A stretch of DNA of 64,000 bases. It comes from Endoryza foliicola (GTDB lineage: Bacteria; Bacteroidota; Bacteroidia; Chitinophagales; Chitinophagaceae). The DNA lies in contig OZ245715.1 in the NCBI GenBank assembly GCA_965226965.1, forward strand, positions 2,728,001 through 2,792,000. The letters are read 5' to 3'. This document shows positions 9,045 to 17,389 of the stretch, piece after piece. The position numbers and the translations under genes were made by a program. Below the pieces are notes generated by a model that saw only the letters and a program-made list of their open reading frames with translations, had not been told where the DNA came from and did not search any database. How positions within the stretch are numbered: the first letter of the stretch is position 1; every line of letters begins with the position of its first letter.

Positions 9045-9401
9045 TTAATTATGATTATGACCGGTATGATTGTCTGATGATTTTTTTGCCTGCACTTTGG
9101 TTAGGTTCATATTGCACTTAGGACATTTACCTGCTTTATTATAAGTTTTATCTCCTTCACATTTCATAGGGCATTGGTAAATGGCTGCAACCGGTTTTGG
9201 TACAGCTTTCAAATCCATATTGCATTTAGGGCATTTACCTGCTTTAGCATAGGTTTTATCACCTTCGCATTTCATGGGGCATTGGTAAACAACTGTATCC
9301 GCAACTACAGTTTTATTTTTTGTTTTTGTTGATTGGGCATTTACAGCAGTAAAACTAAAAACTGCTATTGCCATTAATAGGAAGATTCTGATTTGTTTCA
9401 T
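9045..9401 (-). CDS. Secreted protein with two HMBD-like metal-binding repeats
   Basis: 118 residues, signal peptide ending at about residue 22 (VNAQ). Two near-identical repeats of the form YQCPMKCEGDKTY.KAGKCPKCNM follow, each with CPMxC and CPKC cysteines, then a short His-rich tail (NHTGHNHN). The motif differs from the usual HMBD (CPMHP) in having Cys in place of His-Pro. It is likely a soluble periplasmic copper binder. It lies between the NTF2-like gene and the HMBD lipoprotein gene. Confidence 0.83.
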   Translation of the reverse strand: MKQIRIFLLMAIAVFSFTAVNAQSTKTKNKTVVADTVVYQCPMKCEGDKTYAKAGKCPKCNMDLKAVPKPVAAIYQCPMKCEGDKTYNKAGKCPKCNMNLTKVQAKKSSDNHTGHNHN

Positions 9402-9425
9402 TTTTTTGTTTTTATAGTTTGATAT

Positions 9426-9875
9426 TTATTTTGCTTTTCTGAATGAAGAATGTGTTTGTACAATCTTCCAACCGTCTTTTGTTTTTCTTAAAACAGAGGT
9501 AGCCACTCCCTGGCTTTTTATTTCCTTGCCATCTTTGGCAAGAATGATGGTATAGATATAGGTTTCTGTTGAAAAGGCATACTCGCCTGCAGTTGTTACA
9601 TCCACTTTATAATCGCTAAAGGTGAAAGATTTGAACTCTTTCAGTTCGGGGCCTAAATGGTGCTCCAGATAGTGGCCGATAGTGCCCTCATTGCTTGCCT
9701 GTTCATATACTTTAGAATCTTTTACAAAAAGATTTACTACGCCGGTGGTATCCAGCTTTTCAATTGCCTTTTTATAATTGTTCAGTACTACTTTTACGGC
9801 TTCTTTATCGCCGCCTTGTGCGAACGCTACGGTAACAGTTGCCAGCAGCAGGCACATCATAAAAAACTTTCTCAT
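9426..9875 (-). CDS. Secreted NTF2/SnoaL-like (DUF4440-type) protein
   Basis: 149 residues with a signal peptide ending at about residue 19 (AFAQ). The fold signature is an N-terminal helix pair (VKVVLNNYKKAIEKLD), a VVNLFVKDSKVYEQ segment and a C-terminal TSVLRKTKDGWKIVQTHSS strand pair, typical of DUF4440/SnoaL-like NTF2 folds. No catalytic set is evident. A distant equivalent, frameshifted, occurs in module B at 61430-61992. It follows the adaptor by 15 bases and so belongs to the efflux operon. The role is unknown. Confidence 0.8.
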   Translation of the reverse strand: MRKFFMMCLLLATVTVAFAQGGDKEAVKVVLNNYKKAIEKLDTTGVVNLFVKDSKVYEQASNEGTIGHYLEHHLGPELKEFKSFTFSDYKVDVTTAGEYAFSTETYIYTIILAKDGKEIKSQGVATSVLRKTKDGWKIVQTHSSFRKAK

Positions 9876-9890
9876 GTTTGTTTATTTTAA

Positions 9891-11567
9891 TTATTGGTTT
9901 AAATACATCATTTTCATTTGATACACATTGGCGGTAACAACCCGTTCGCCATCTTCAGTACCCTTGGCAATAACGGTAAATTTGTCATTGCTTTGCCCTT
10001 TTACTACGAAGCTGATACTATACTGTTCCGCTTTATCTTTTATAAAAACGGCGGGCTTACCATTTACATCTGTAATGGCTTCATTAGGTATTACAACTTG
10101 TCGTATAACATTATTTCCCGTCATCCGAACATTCACATTTTCACCGATTTTGAACTGGCCTTTAGGATTGATGATTTCAAATACTACTTTTTGGGATTGA
10201 TTTCCTGTATTTACAGATTGAGCAGCACTAATCATTTTCAATTTATAAACCAGTGTATCCGCATTTGAAATGGTGGTAAACCCTGTTGCTGATTTTAATT
10301 TTTCAGCATCTGTTGCGAATACCTGGGCTTCTACAAACACCTGGTCAAGATTGGTTATTTCAAACAAAGTTTCTCCGCTGTTTACAACAGCGCCAATTGC
10401 ATAGTTAAAAGTGCCTACAACCCCGCTAACAGGAGAAGTGAGGGTTATTGCTTTTGTACTGCCGGTATTCTTTCCGGTGTTTGCATCAAAGAGTGCTTTA
10501 TTTTTCCTGGCACTTTCAAACCTGGCTTTTGCTTCGGTAATATCTTTTTTGGCTGCAATGTCTGCTATACCCAGCAACCTGTCATATTGTGCTTTGGCTG
10601 CTTCAAATTCTGCATTTACACTATTGCTTTGAGAGATGATACTGATTTGCGTTCCGGCATCTACCTGCTGTTCTATTACAGCAACCACCTGTCCTTTACC
10701 AACCCGTTGGCCGGGGGCTACTCTTAATGAAACAATTTTGCCTGCCTGCGGCGTCTGTATTACAGCCCGGCCTTGCGGAGCGGCAGTTACAGTTCCCAAT
10801 AAAACGGATGATTCATTAAAATCACCTGTGCCAATTTTCTTTGTTTGAATATTAAAAAGGAATTGTGTTTCTTTTTCAACAATAAATGTCGTTGAACCAC
10901 CACCGCCAGTTTTTCCAGCCGCATCGCCATGGTCTTCGCCACCATGTGCAGATGCCGGATTGTAAGTGGCCGTTGGTAAAAGACAAAAAAGAATGATGGC
11001 ACCTGCAACCATCTTCCTGCTGCGGCTTTTATTTACAAAGAACATAATGAGTAAACCAATCAACAGTCCTGTTAAACCAAAAAACCAATTACTACTGTAC
11101 CAATGAGAGTGGGGGCTGCTTGCAATTGTTGGCGGGGCAAGTTCTTTTCCTGCTTCAATATTGTTTAGCTGAATTAAGTCAATGCCTGCATAACTATTAA
11201 TATTGATTACAAGATTATATGCTTTCTTTTCCGGGAATATGCCTTTCAATTCAAACACTCCCTTATCAATCCTCACAACGGTAATTTTTATGTTGGGATT
11301 GTCGGCCACTGTTACTTCCAGCTTAGCACTGTCAATAGGGCTATTGGTATTGTATTCACTTAAATACAAACGAAGCGATGCTTCCTTGCCCGGTACAATC
11401 GGGCTGTACTTTAACAGCAGTTCATAAATTTCTGAAGCGGCTTCAGACGAGAAGTAGCTTGCAGGCGATACAGTTGCTTTTTTTGCATCCCCGTGGTCTT
11501 CGCCGCCGTGTGCAAATCCAAGTACCGGTAATAACCCTAATAAAAATTGAATGATTAATCGTTTCAT
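9891..11567 (-). CDS. RND periplasmic adaptor with extra N-terminal domain (CusB/CzcB-like)
   Basis: 558 residues, longer than the usual 350-450 of this family. A signal peptide (1-19) leads into HGGEDHGD (20-27) and a beta-rich periplasmic domain to about 155. Two hydrophobic segments follow (160-178 and 187-207) with a basic SRSRK turn between them, and then a second HGGEDHGD (208-215) starts the adaptor proper, with barrel-sandwich, hairpin and beta-barrel parts (AAPQGRAVIQTP, VSLRVAPGQRVGKGQVV). The repeated motif suggests fusion of a separate His-rich protein to an adaptor. It overlaps the TolC gene by 4 bases and should bridge pump and channel. The function of the N-terminal domain is unknown. 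Confidence 0.9.
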   Translation of the reverse strand: MKRLIIQFLLGLLPVLGFAHGGEDHGDAKKATVSPASYFSSEAASEIYELLLKYSPIVPGKEASLRLYLSEYNTNSPIDSAKLEVTVADNPNIKITVVRIDKGVFELKGIFPEKKAYNLVININSYAGIDLIQLNNIEAGKELAPPTIASSPHSHWYSSNWFFGLTGLLIGLLIMFFVNKSRSRKMVAGAIILFCLLPTATYNPASAHGGEDHGDAAGKTGGGGSTTFIVEKETQFLFNIQTKKIGTGDFNESSVLLGTVTAAPQGRAVIQTPQAGKIVSLRVAPGQRVGKGQVVAVIEQQVDAGTQISIISQSNSVNAEFEAAKAQYDRLLGIADIAAKKDITEAKARFESARKNKALFDANTGKNTGSTKAITLTSPVSGVVGTFNYAIGAVVNSGETLFEITNLDQVFVEAQVFATDAEKLKSATGFTTISNADTLVYKLKMISAAQSVNTGNQSQKVVFEIINPKGQFKIGENVNVRMTGNNVIRQVVIPNEAITDVNGKPAVFIKDKAEQYSISFVVKGQSNDKFTVIAKGTEDGERVVTANVYQMKMMYLNQ

Positions 11568-12754
11568 AACTGACCCATTAAATATTTGTGATTGATAACA
11601 CTGAGATTATAATTTCTTACTGCTTCCAGGTATTTTTGATAAACATTGTAGGCATCGTTGCTGTTTCTCAGCAAACTGATATAATCAATTTCGCCACTTA
11701 CAAAAAAACGCTGCGAAGTAGTAATAACTTCCTGTGCTTTTCTTAACCCTGTTTGCTGATAATATTGAACTGACTGCCAGTTAGTTTGCATTTCGCTGTT
11801 TGCATTAATAGCCTGTGCAGATAAGTCCTGCTGTAAGCCCTGTTGTTTGCTTTGAATAACCTGCTGCTCTGTTTTGGCAGCATTGATATTGCTTTTATAC
11901 TGGCCAAACCATAATGGGATTGTTACGCCAACCCTAAAGCGGTTAAACCATTGGGTATTTCTTTCTCCCTGGTTAAAGTAACCAAAAGCCAAACCGGGCA
12001 GCGCCTTACTTTTTTGTAATGCAATATTTTGTTTGGCAACATTTTCCTGTTGCTGTAGTAGCTGTACGGCGGGATTTGAAAGTAACGCTGTGGAATCAGG
12101 TGCAAGGGCGAACTGCGTCTGAGAAAGTACAACGGTCAACGGTTCTACCGAAATTGAGTCTTTGATACCTGTAAACCACTGCAACTGTGCTTTTAAAGAT
12201 GCGGCTCTTATAAGCGACTGCTGGTACTGATTATGAATTTCCCCATATTGTGTTTCAGCAAATGTTTGTTGCAGGTAATCAATTTGCCCTGCTTTAAACT
12301 GGCGGATGGCTGACAGCTTTATCTTTTCATACAATGTATCCTGGATATACAGTTGTCTTGTAAGCGAATCAGCATACTGAATTTCTAAGTATAAAACTTT
12401 AACCCTGTATTTTAATTCTGTCTCTGTTAACTGCTTCTCTTTTTGTGCCACACCAATTTGCTGCTTTTGCAAACGGTATTGATTACTGTACACTGTTGGG
12501 AATTCAAATGACTGAGTGATACTTCCAGTATAAAACTTACCCGTCGGGCTTTCAAGGAAAAAATCCGGATTGGGAAGATTGATAGCTGATTTCAGTAACT
12601 GCTGTTGCTGTTTTACTTGCAGTGATGCGGCCTGAGTATTCTTGTTATTAGCTAATGCTTTGGATACAGCTTCATTTTCTGTAAGCACCTGCTGTGCCGC
12701 TGCCGAAAAACTGATGACTCCTGTAAGGAAAACTATAATACTATATCTAAACAT
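11564..12754 (-). CDS. TolC-family outer-membrane efflux channel (CusC/CzcC-like)
   Basis: 396 residues with a signal peptide ending at about residue 20 (SAAAQ). Long helices with Gln-rich heptads and the repeated TolC pattern (two halves with NNKNTQAASL and NPAVQLLQQQENVAKQNI) identify an outer-membrane factor. Its stop overlaps the adaptor start (ATGA). It should form the outer-membrane exit duct for the adaptor and pump encoded downstream. The metal exported is inferred from the neighbours only. Confidence 0.9.
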   Translation of the reverse strand: MFRYSIIVFLTGVISFSAAAQQVLTENEAVSKALANNKNTQAASLQVKQQQQLLKSAINLPNPDFFLESPTGKFYTGSITQSFEFPTVYSNQYRLQKQQIGVAQKEKQLTETELKYRVKVLYLEIQYADSLTRQLYIQDTLYEKIKLSAIRQFKAGQIDYLQQTFAETQYGEIHNQYQQSLIRAASLKAQLQWFTGIKDSISVEPLTVVLSQTQFALAPDSTALLSNPAVQLLQQQENVAKQNIALQKSKALPGLAFGYFNQGERNTQWFNRFRVGVTIPLWFGQYKSNINAAKTEQQVIQSKQQGLQQDLSAQAINANSEMQTNWQSVQYYQQTGLRKAQEVITTSQRFFVSGEIDYISLLRNSNDAYNVYQKYLEAVRNYNLSVINHKYLMGQL

Positions 12755-12845
12755 AAAAATTGATTACGGTAAAACAAATAGCCTCAAATTGCGAAATGCA
12801 AAATGAAGTTGGATGAAGTCAAAAGCTTCATCTGTTTTACTATAA

Positions 12846-13370
12846 TCAAATCTGAAAACGCTGAATCGCTATGCGTATGTCGGGTGGGGGGGGATAATAA
12901 AAACGGGCCTTGTAGTTAACAGGAAAATCTTTGAGAGCCGTTGAGAAATCAATATCTAAATAAGTGTTCAGGATTGCTACAAACACCGGCACACTTATAC
13001 CTGTATTAACGGTAACATTTTTATCTAAATTTTGAAACTCCTGCACTTCATTGGTACAGCACCCACCATTATCGTTTGTAAGTAAGTTGATGCCATCAGC
13101 AGGAGTTTGTTTTTCTGGCTCACTGTTATGTTGATGTTTGTCGCCATCCTCATGTACATGTGTAGCTACTTCTGTTGGTTCCGGTTCATGAACATGCTTT
13201 TTTCCATCATCATGTATATGCACCTCTGCTAGCTCTTCTGTTTCGGTATGATGAGGGGAATTAAAACCCATATCTACACCTATTGCACAGGCAAAACCTA
13301 CTGCTGTATTTGTTGCAAATACAACCAGCAGGAACAGTGCTTTCAGTTTTATGGATAAATTCCGGTTCAT
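12846..13370 (-). CDS. Small His-rich secreted protein with CC and PPPP-IR motifs
   Basis: 174 residues. A hydrophobic N-terminus ends near residue 27 (VGFAC), followed by GVDMGFNS, a His-rich segment (40-81, HIHDDGKKHVH and HVHEDGDKHQH), a paired cysteine (104-105), and the C-terminus YPPPPDIRIAIQRFQI. The protein at 55539-56039 shares the whole layout. The CC pair and proline-rich IRxF end resemble the small Bacteroidota HYC_CC_PP-type proteins, seen near metal-transport genes. Probably the first gene of the leftward efflux operon. I infer a periplasmic metal-binding role. Confidence 0.8.
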   Translation of the reverse strand: MNRNLSIKLKALFLLVVFATNTAVGFACAIGVDMGFNSPHHTETEELAEVHIHDDGKKHVHEPEPTEVATHVHEDGDKHQHNSEPEKQTPADGINLLTNDNGGCCTNEVQEFQNLDKNVTVNTGISVPVFVAILNTYLDIDFSTALKDFPVNYKARFYYPPPPDIRIAIQRFQI

Positions 13371-13422
13371 TTAATAATTGTAAAGTAAAGCTATTTTATT
13401 GAAAAGTAGCACTTTAACGGGG

Positions 13423-13430
13423 CAAAGATA
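13423..13430 (-). promoter_or_regulatory. Bacteroidota -7 element for the efflux operon
   Basis: On the minus strand this reads TATCTTTG, an exact match to the TAnnTTTG housekeeping -7 consensus of Bacteroidota. The start codon lies about 52 bases downstream. No clear -33 TTG is visible at the usual distance, which would suit an activator-dependent promoter. Confidence 0.5.
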
Positions 13431-13450
13431 TGGTAGAATGGTTTACTGAA

Positions 13451-13479
13451 TTTGTAAAATTATAGACAATTTTTACAAA
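13451..13479. promoter_or_regulatory. Operator-like inverted repeat upstream of the efflux operon
   Basis: Perfect 9-base arms TTTGTAAAA (13451-13459) and TTTTACAAA (13471-13479) separated by 11 bases. It lies just upstream of the -7 element, the position expected for an activator site. The binding protein is unknown; the AraC-type regulator at 56229-56852 is one candidate. Confidence 0.45.
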
Positions 13480-13615
13480 ATTTTGCTGTCAATTCCTGCT
13501 ATCTATGCCTCGCTTTTCCGTTGAAAATGTACCCTTTGTGTAGGTTAGAAAGTGTTTTTGCCTCTTTCTTCCTAACATTTTCAAACTACTCAACTGAATT
13601 ACTTACTCAATTTTA

Positions 13616-13644
13616 TGGTACAGGTAAATCAAAAATAGGTTGCC
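13616..13644 (-). promoter_or_regulatory. ECF-like promoter match upstream of the efflux operon
   Basis: On the minus strand GGCAACCTA (from 13644) is followed by TGTACCA (13622-13616). The same two blocks occur upstream of sigma A and both YncE genes, but here the spacer is one base shorter and the leader to the first start codon would be about 240 bases. It is a plausible but weaker member of the set. Confidence 0.4.
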
Positions 13645-13761
13645 TGTCGGCAATTTATTTTATCGGAAATCAAACATTTCCGCATTGCATAACTCAATTT
13701 CCCTTTTGCATAAGTAGTATTAAACAAGGCATCTGCACTTTTGCAACTCAAAATCACACTT

Positions 13762-15963
13762 ATGAGTAAAAGAGAAATTGTTTTGTGTTTAATGATGTTA
13801 GCATTAAATGCAGCCAATGGGCAAACTAAAAAACAAAATGGCGATACACTGCATATAAAAAGCCTGCCCGATGTAACGGTAGTTGGTAAAAACAGCAAAA
13901 GTGATTATCAGCAAATGCCGGAAATTGTTGGAACGAATATTTATGCCGGTAAAAAGAATGCTTTAATTGTGCTGGACAATGTGCAGGGAAATGTAGTAAC
14001 AAATACTATGCGGCAAGTGCTGGCGAAAGTGCCCGGTATACATATCTGGGAAAGCGACCCAAGCGGAATCCAGATTGGAATTGCTGCAAGAGGATTAAGC
14101 CCAAATAGAAGCTGGGAGTTTAATGTGCGGCAAAATGGTTATGATATCGCTGCCGACCCATTCGGTTATCCGGAAGCATATTATAATCCGCAGCTACAGG
14201 CTGTGCAACGGATAGAAATAGTAAGAGGCCAGGGCTCTTTACAATATGGCCCCCAATTTGGCGGGTTGGTGAATTATATTCTCAGAAATGGTAGTGAAAT
14301 AAACAAACCTTTTGAATTTGAAACACAGCAAACGGTTGGAAGCAATGGACTATTCAACAGCTATAATGCAATAGGTGGCAAAAAGGGGAAAGTTCATTAT
14401 TATACATTCTTTGACCATCGTAACGGAGACGGATGGAGAGAAAACAGCCGCTATTATACCAATGCAGGCTACGGAACTGTAACCTATAATTTCACCACAA
14501 AATTTTCTTTAACGGCTGAAGTGATGCGTTCACATATCCGCAGCCAACAGCCCGGTGGCTTAACGGATGCACAAATAAAGCAAGATGCTCAACAAAGTTT
14601 CCGCAGCCGCAATTGGTTTGATATAACCTGGACTACCCCTGCCTTAATCGCCAACTATCAAATAAATGAAAACACCCGTTGGAATACGAAATTGTTTGGC
14701 ACCATCGGCGACCGAAACAGTGTTGGATTTTTACAATCCATCACTACTAAAGACAGTATTAACCCTGCAACACTTAGCTATAATAACAGAGTGGTGAATC
14801 TTGACCAATACAGAAACTATGGTTTAGAAAGCCGCATCATTACCGATTATCATTTGGGTAAAATGAAAAATACTTTATCCGGCGGCATCCGTTTATACAC
14901 CGGCACTACCACAAGGCAGGCCGATGGTAAAGGAACAACAGGCACAGGATATGATGTTAGTGTTACAGGTAATTATCCCCGGGACATTACTTTTAAGTCC
15001 AGTAATGTAGCTGCGTTTGCAGAAAATATTTTTCGTATAAATGACAAGTTCCTGATTATTCCCGGAATAAGATATGAATGGTTAGAAGGCTCATCATCCG
15101 GCCGGAATGGCTATACATCCGGCGGGGCAGAAATAATTTTGCAAAATATTACGAGGGGGAGAAGTTTCGTTCTTGCAGGTATTGGAACAGAGTACCATGT
15201 TACAAAGGCTACTGAAGTGTATGCTAATATTTCTCAGGCTTATCGTCCAATTCAGTTTGCAAATTTACAGGCACCGCCAACAACAGATGTGGTTGACCCT
15301 GATTTAAAAGATGCAAAGGGATACAATATTGATTTAGGTTATCGTGGCAAAGTGAAAAATTTTCTTCAATTTGATGTAAGCGGATTTTATTTGCAGTATG
15401 ATAACCGTGTAGGTACAGTTACTGTTAGCGGAACACCTTCCTACCGTCTTATTACTAATGTTGGCAGCAGCACCAGCAAAGGGTTTGAAGGATATGTTGA
15501 ATTTAATCTCATCAGGGCATTTGGCAAAAGCCAGCATGGCGATTTAATTATTTTTGGGTCTTACGGATACACAAATGCCAAATACAGCGGCGACCATAAA
15601 GATGCCAACACAAAGGGTAAGAAAGTGGAGAATGCACCAGCCAATATTTTCCGTGGTGGTATAACAGGCGGTTATAAAGGATTTTTATTAACCGCACAGG
15701 TAAGCAGTGTTGGAGAAACTTTCAGCGATGCAAATAACACCGTCACACCTTCGGCTAATGGCAATAACGGTTTAATACCTTCTTACACCGTAACTGACTT
15801 AACGGCTACGTACAAATTTTCAAAAGGGTTAAATCTTAAAGCTGGAATAAATAATTTATTTGATGAAAGATATTTCACCCGCAGAGCCGGTGGTTATCCG
15901 GGGCCCGGTGCTTTACCGGCTGATGGCAGAACATTCTTTATATCAGTCGGGGCAAAACTTTAA
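13762..15963 (+). CDS. TonB-dependent outer-membrane receptor, FecA-like
   Basis: I choose the ATG at 13762 (733 residues), which gives a clean signal peptide ending ANGQ; an upstream in-frame TTG at 13741 would add seven residues. A plug domain with MRQVLAKVPGIHIWE, GIAARGLSPNR and RIEIVRGQGSLQYGPQFGG is followed by a 22-strand-type barrel ending NNLFDERYFTRR...FISVGAKL with an aromatic-poor terminal strand. The segments match the FecA/ferric dicitrate subgroup. It is the only plus-strand gene and ends at a shared terminator. Whether it imports an iron or a copper chelate is not visible; divergence from the efflux operon hints at metal control. Confidence 0.92.
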   Translation: MSKREIVLCLMMLALNAANGQTKKQNGDTLHIKSLPDVTVVGKNSKSDYQQMPEIVGTNIYAGKKNALIVLDNVQGNVVTNTMRQVLAKVPGIHIWESDPSGIQIGIAARGLSPNRSWEFNVRQNGYDIAADPFGYPEAYYNPQLQAVQRIEIVRGQGSLQYGPQFGGLVNYILRNGSEINKPFEFETQQTVGSNGLFNSYNAIGGKKGKVHYYTFFDHRNGDGWRENSRYYTNAGYGTVTYNFTTKFSLTAEVMRSHIRSQQPGGLTDAQIKQDAQQSFRSRNWFDITWTTPALIANYQINENTRWNTKLFGTIGDRNSVGFLQSITTKDSINPATLSYNNRVVNLDQYRNYGLESRIITDYHLGKMKNTLSGGIRLYTGTTTRQADGKGTTGTGYDVSVTGNYPRDITFKSSNVAAFAENIFRINDKFLIIPGIRYEWLEGSSSGRNGYTSGGAEIILQNITRGRSFVLAGIGTEYHVTKATEVYANISQAYRPIQFANLQAPPTTDVVDPDLKDAKGYNIDLGYRGKVKNFLQFDVSGFYLQYDNRVGTVTVSGTPSYRLITNVGSSTSKGFEGYVEFNLIRAFGKSQHGDLIIFGSYGYTNAKYSGDHKDANTKGKKVENAPANIFRGGITGGYKGFLLTAQVSSVGETFSDANNTVTPSANGNNGLIPSYTVTDLTATYKFSKGLNLKAGINNLFDERYFTRRAGGYPGPGALPADGRTFFISVGAKL

Positions 15964-15966
15964 AAG

Positions 15967-16000
15967 AAAAGCGGCAGAAATATTAACTGCCGCTTTTTTT
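15967..16000. terminator. Bidirectional intrinsic terminator
   Basis: A 10-base stem AAAGCGGCAG / CTGCCGCTTT (15968-15977 and 15987-15996) with a 9-base loop and a T-run on the plus strand. On the minus strand the mirror structure also ends in T-rich sequence. It ends the receptor gene and overlaps the end of the convergent nuclease-like gene. Confidence 0.9.
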
Positions 16001-17246
16001 ATACTGCCTTCGCAATCTTTTCCATAATATGATGGCTTTCTCCAAACTTACAAAGTGCATCGCAATGGCTGCGTAACTCAGAAAACAAGATATATTTAAT
16101 TATTACATTGCTTTGTTTAATTGCAGGACGGGAAAGTTGAAGGCAAACATCCTTCTCCCTTTTATCAGGTACTATCAGGTAGAATACTTCATCACCATCC
16201 GCTATGGTATAACTTAAATCGGTCAGCCGCAAAATACCGGAATAGATACTGGTACTTTTTTCCACTTCAAAAGCGGCAATAACATTGTTAGTCCCCTTTT
16301 GAAACCACAGCACATCAATCAGCTTTACTGTATTCAATGTTTCTTTATCCAGATTGATTTCGGGAAACTGTTGCAAACTCATAAATGAAAAACTATTTCC
16401 ACCATGCGACCTGGAACGGTCGTTGGAAGCAGCAATAACATCATAGCCTAAAGCATTTCCAATCTTTAGCAAATGGTATTGCATTTCGGTATGCAGGCTT
16501 TCTTCTTCTTTTTCCTGTTGCACATCCTGCTGTCGTTTCTCTATTAGTTTTTCCAATTTTTTTCGTTCCGGTTCTGATAAATATACATCACTGCCCAAAA
16601 TCAGTTTCTGAGTTCCTATTTCAAAGAGCAAGCCTGCAATTGCTCCCAGGTCAGATGATAGTCCTGAACGATGCTGATTGTTGGTATCAATCATTACTTC
16701 TCTCAACTTTAAATATTCACTCCAGCTACCAAGTTTCTTTTTGTCTTTGTATAGAAAATTGAATCCGTTAATAATGGCAGTGTTAAATGGGGGAATAATG
16801 GTTGGATGCAGAAAATACAGGATACTTGCTACAGAAGGGCCAAGCCCTTTAATTTTTAAACTGTCAAGCCTGATGATTTCTTTAAGAATTTGTTCTTCAG
16901 TCTTTGCATTCAAACAATTTTCTAAGAATTGTGCGAAAGCTTGCTTGTTATTTTCATTCTCATAAATATCCGGTATCCTCAATTTTGGTTTCCAATAAAA
17001 AGGATGGGAAGCTCCCTCAAATACCTGCTTTTGTTCTGTGATGCATGTAAGCACAAACTCCAACGACGAACCTTTAAAATCGTTGGGGAATTTTTTGTTC
17101 TTAATATCATCAATTACCTGCATAACACCCCGGCGGATAGACCGAAATGCCTTTAGCCGCTCTTCATTATTGATGAACCATGTATTATAAACAGATTGCT
17201 TATCCGTTTTGTATTGAAGGATGATTTGTGAAAGATTTTCAGACAT
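15999..17246 (-). CDS. HhH plus PD-(D/E)xK nuclease-like protein, copy A
   Basis: 415 residues from ATG 17246; the frame is open 60 codons further upstream, but the paralogue aligns only from about residue 11, and this start gives the same length as copy B. The N-terminal half is helical with a helix-hairpin-helix-like IKGLGPSVAS (132-141) and PPFNTAIINGFN (152-163). A Glu/Lys-rich probable coiled coil (224-255) leads to a C-terminal domain with Glu254, Asp311 (LIDVLWF) and FEVEKSTSIYSG (Glu327, Glu329, Lys330), the E-D-ExE/K pattern of restriction-endonuclease folds. No methyltransferase lies beside it. Only about 30 of 415 residues differ from copy B. I infer a DNA-acting enzyme; its target and role in a metal module are unknown. 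Confidence 0.82.
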   Translation of the reverse strand: MSENLSQIILQYKTDKQSVYNTWFINNEERLKAFRSIRRGVMQVIDDIKNKKFPNDFKGSSLEFVLTCITEQKQVFEGASHPFYWKPKLRIPDIYENENNKQAFAQFLENCLNAKTEEQILKEIIRLDSLKIKGLGPSVASILYFLHPTIIPPFNTAIINGFNFLYKDKKKLGSWSEYLKLREVMIDTNNQHRSGLSSDLGAIAGLLFEIGTQKLILGSDVYLSEPERKKLEKLIEKRQQDVQQEKEEESLHTEMQYHLLKIGNALGYDVIAASNDRSRSHGGNSFSFMSLQQFPEINLDKETLNTVKLIDVLWFQKGTNNVIAAFEVEKSTSIYSGILRLTDLSYTIADGDEVFYLIVPDKREKDVCLQLSRPAIKQSNVIIKYILFSELRSHCDALCKFGESHHIMEKIAKAV

Positions 17247-17269
17247 TTCTTTGTTTAATAAATTAACAA

Positions 17270-17296
17270 TAAAAAACCGCTGTTTTAAACAACGGT
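17270..17296 (-). terminator. Terminator or attenuator ahead of nuclease gene A
   Basis: On the minus strand ACCGTTGTTT pairs with AAACAGCGGT (one non-canonical step) and is followed by TTTTTT, 24 to 30 bases before the nuclease start. It can end the tyrosinase transcript; if the nuclease promoter lies upstream, the hairpin would sit in its leader as an attenuator. Confidence 0.65.
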
Positions 17297-17389
17297 AATT
17301 TAAGTAAATCTTTTGTATCAGATGTAAATTGGAGCTCAACCGAAAGTTACAAATCTTGAGCTTCTGATTACAAATTATTAATACTCTCT

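Larger units (their letters stand above)
13371..13761. other. Divergent control region between efflux operon and TonB receptor
   Basis: The 391 bases between the two divergent starts hold no convincing ORF. They contain a -7-type element (13423-13430), an inverted repeat (13451-13479) and a two-block ECF-like promoter match (13616-13644), all oriented or usable for the leftward operon. For the rightward receptor gene I find only a weak CACTTTTG (13736-13743), one mismatch from TAnnTTTG. Confidence 0.6.

Noticed and set aside
13629..13898. Minus-strand ORF overlapping the receptor start
   Set aside because: It covers the start of the receptor gene and intergenic DNA, has no family features and no good start.
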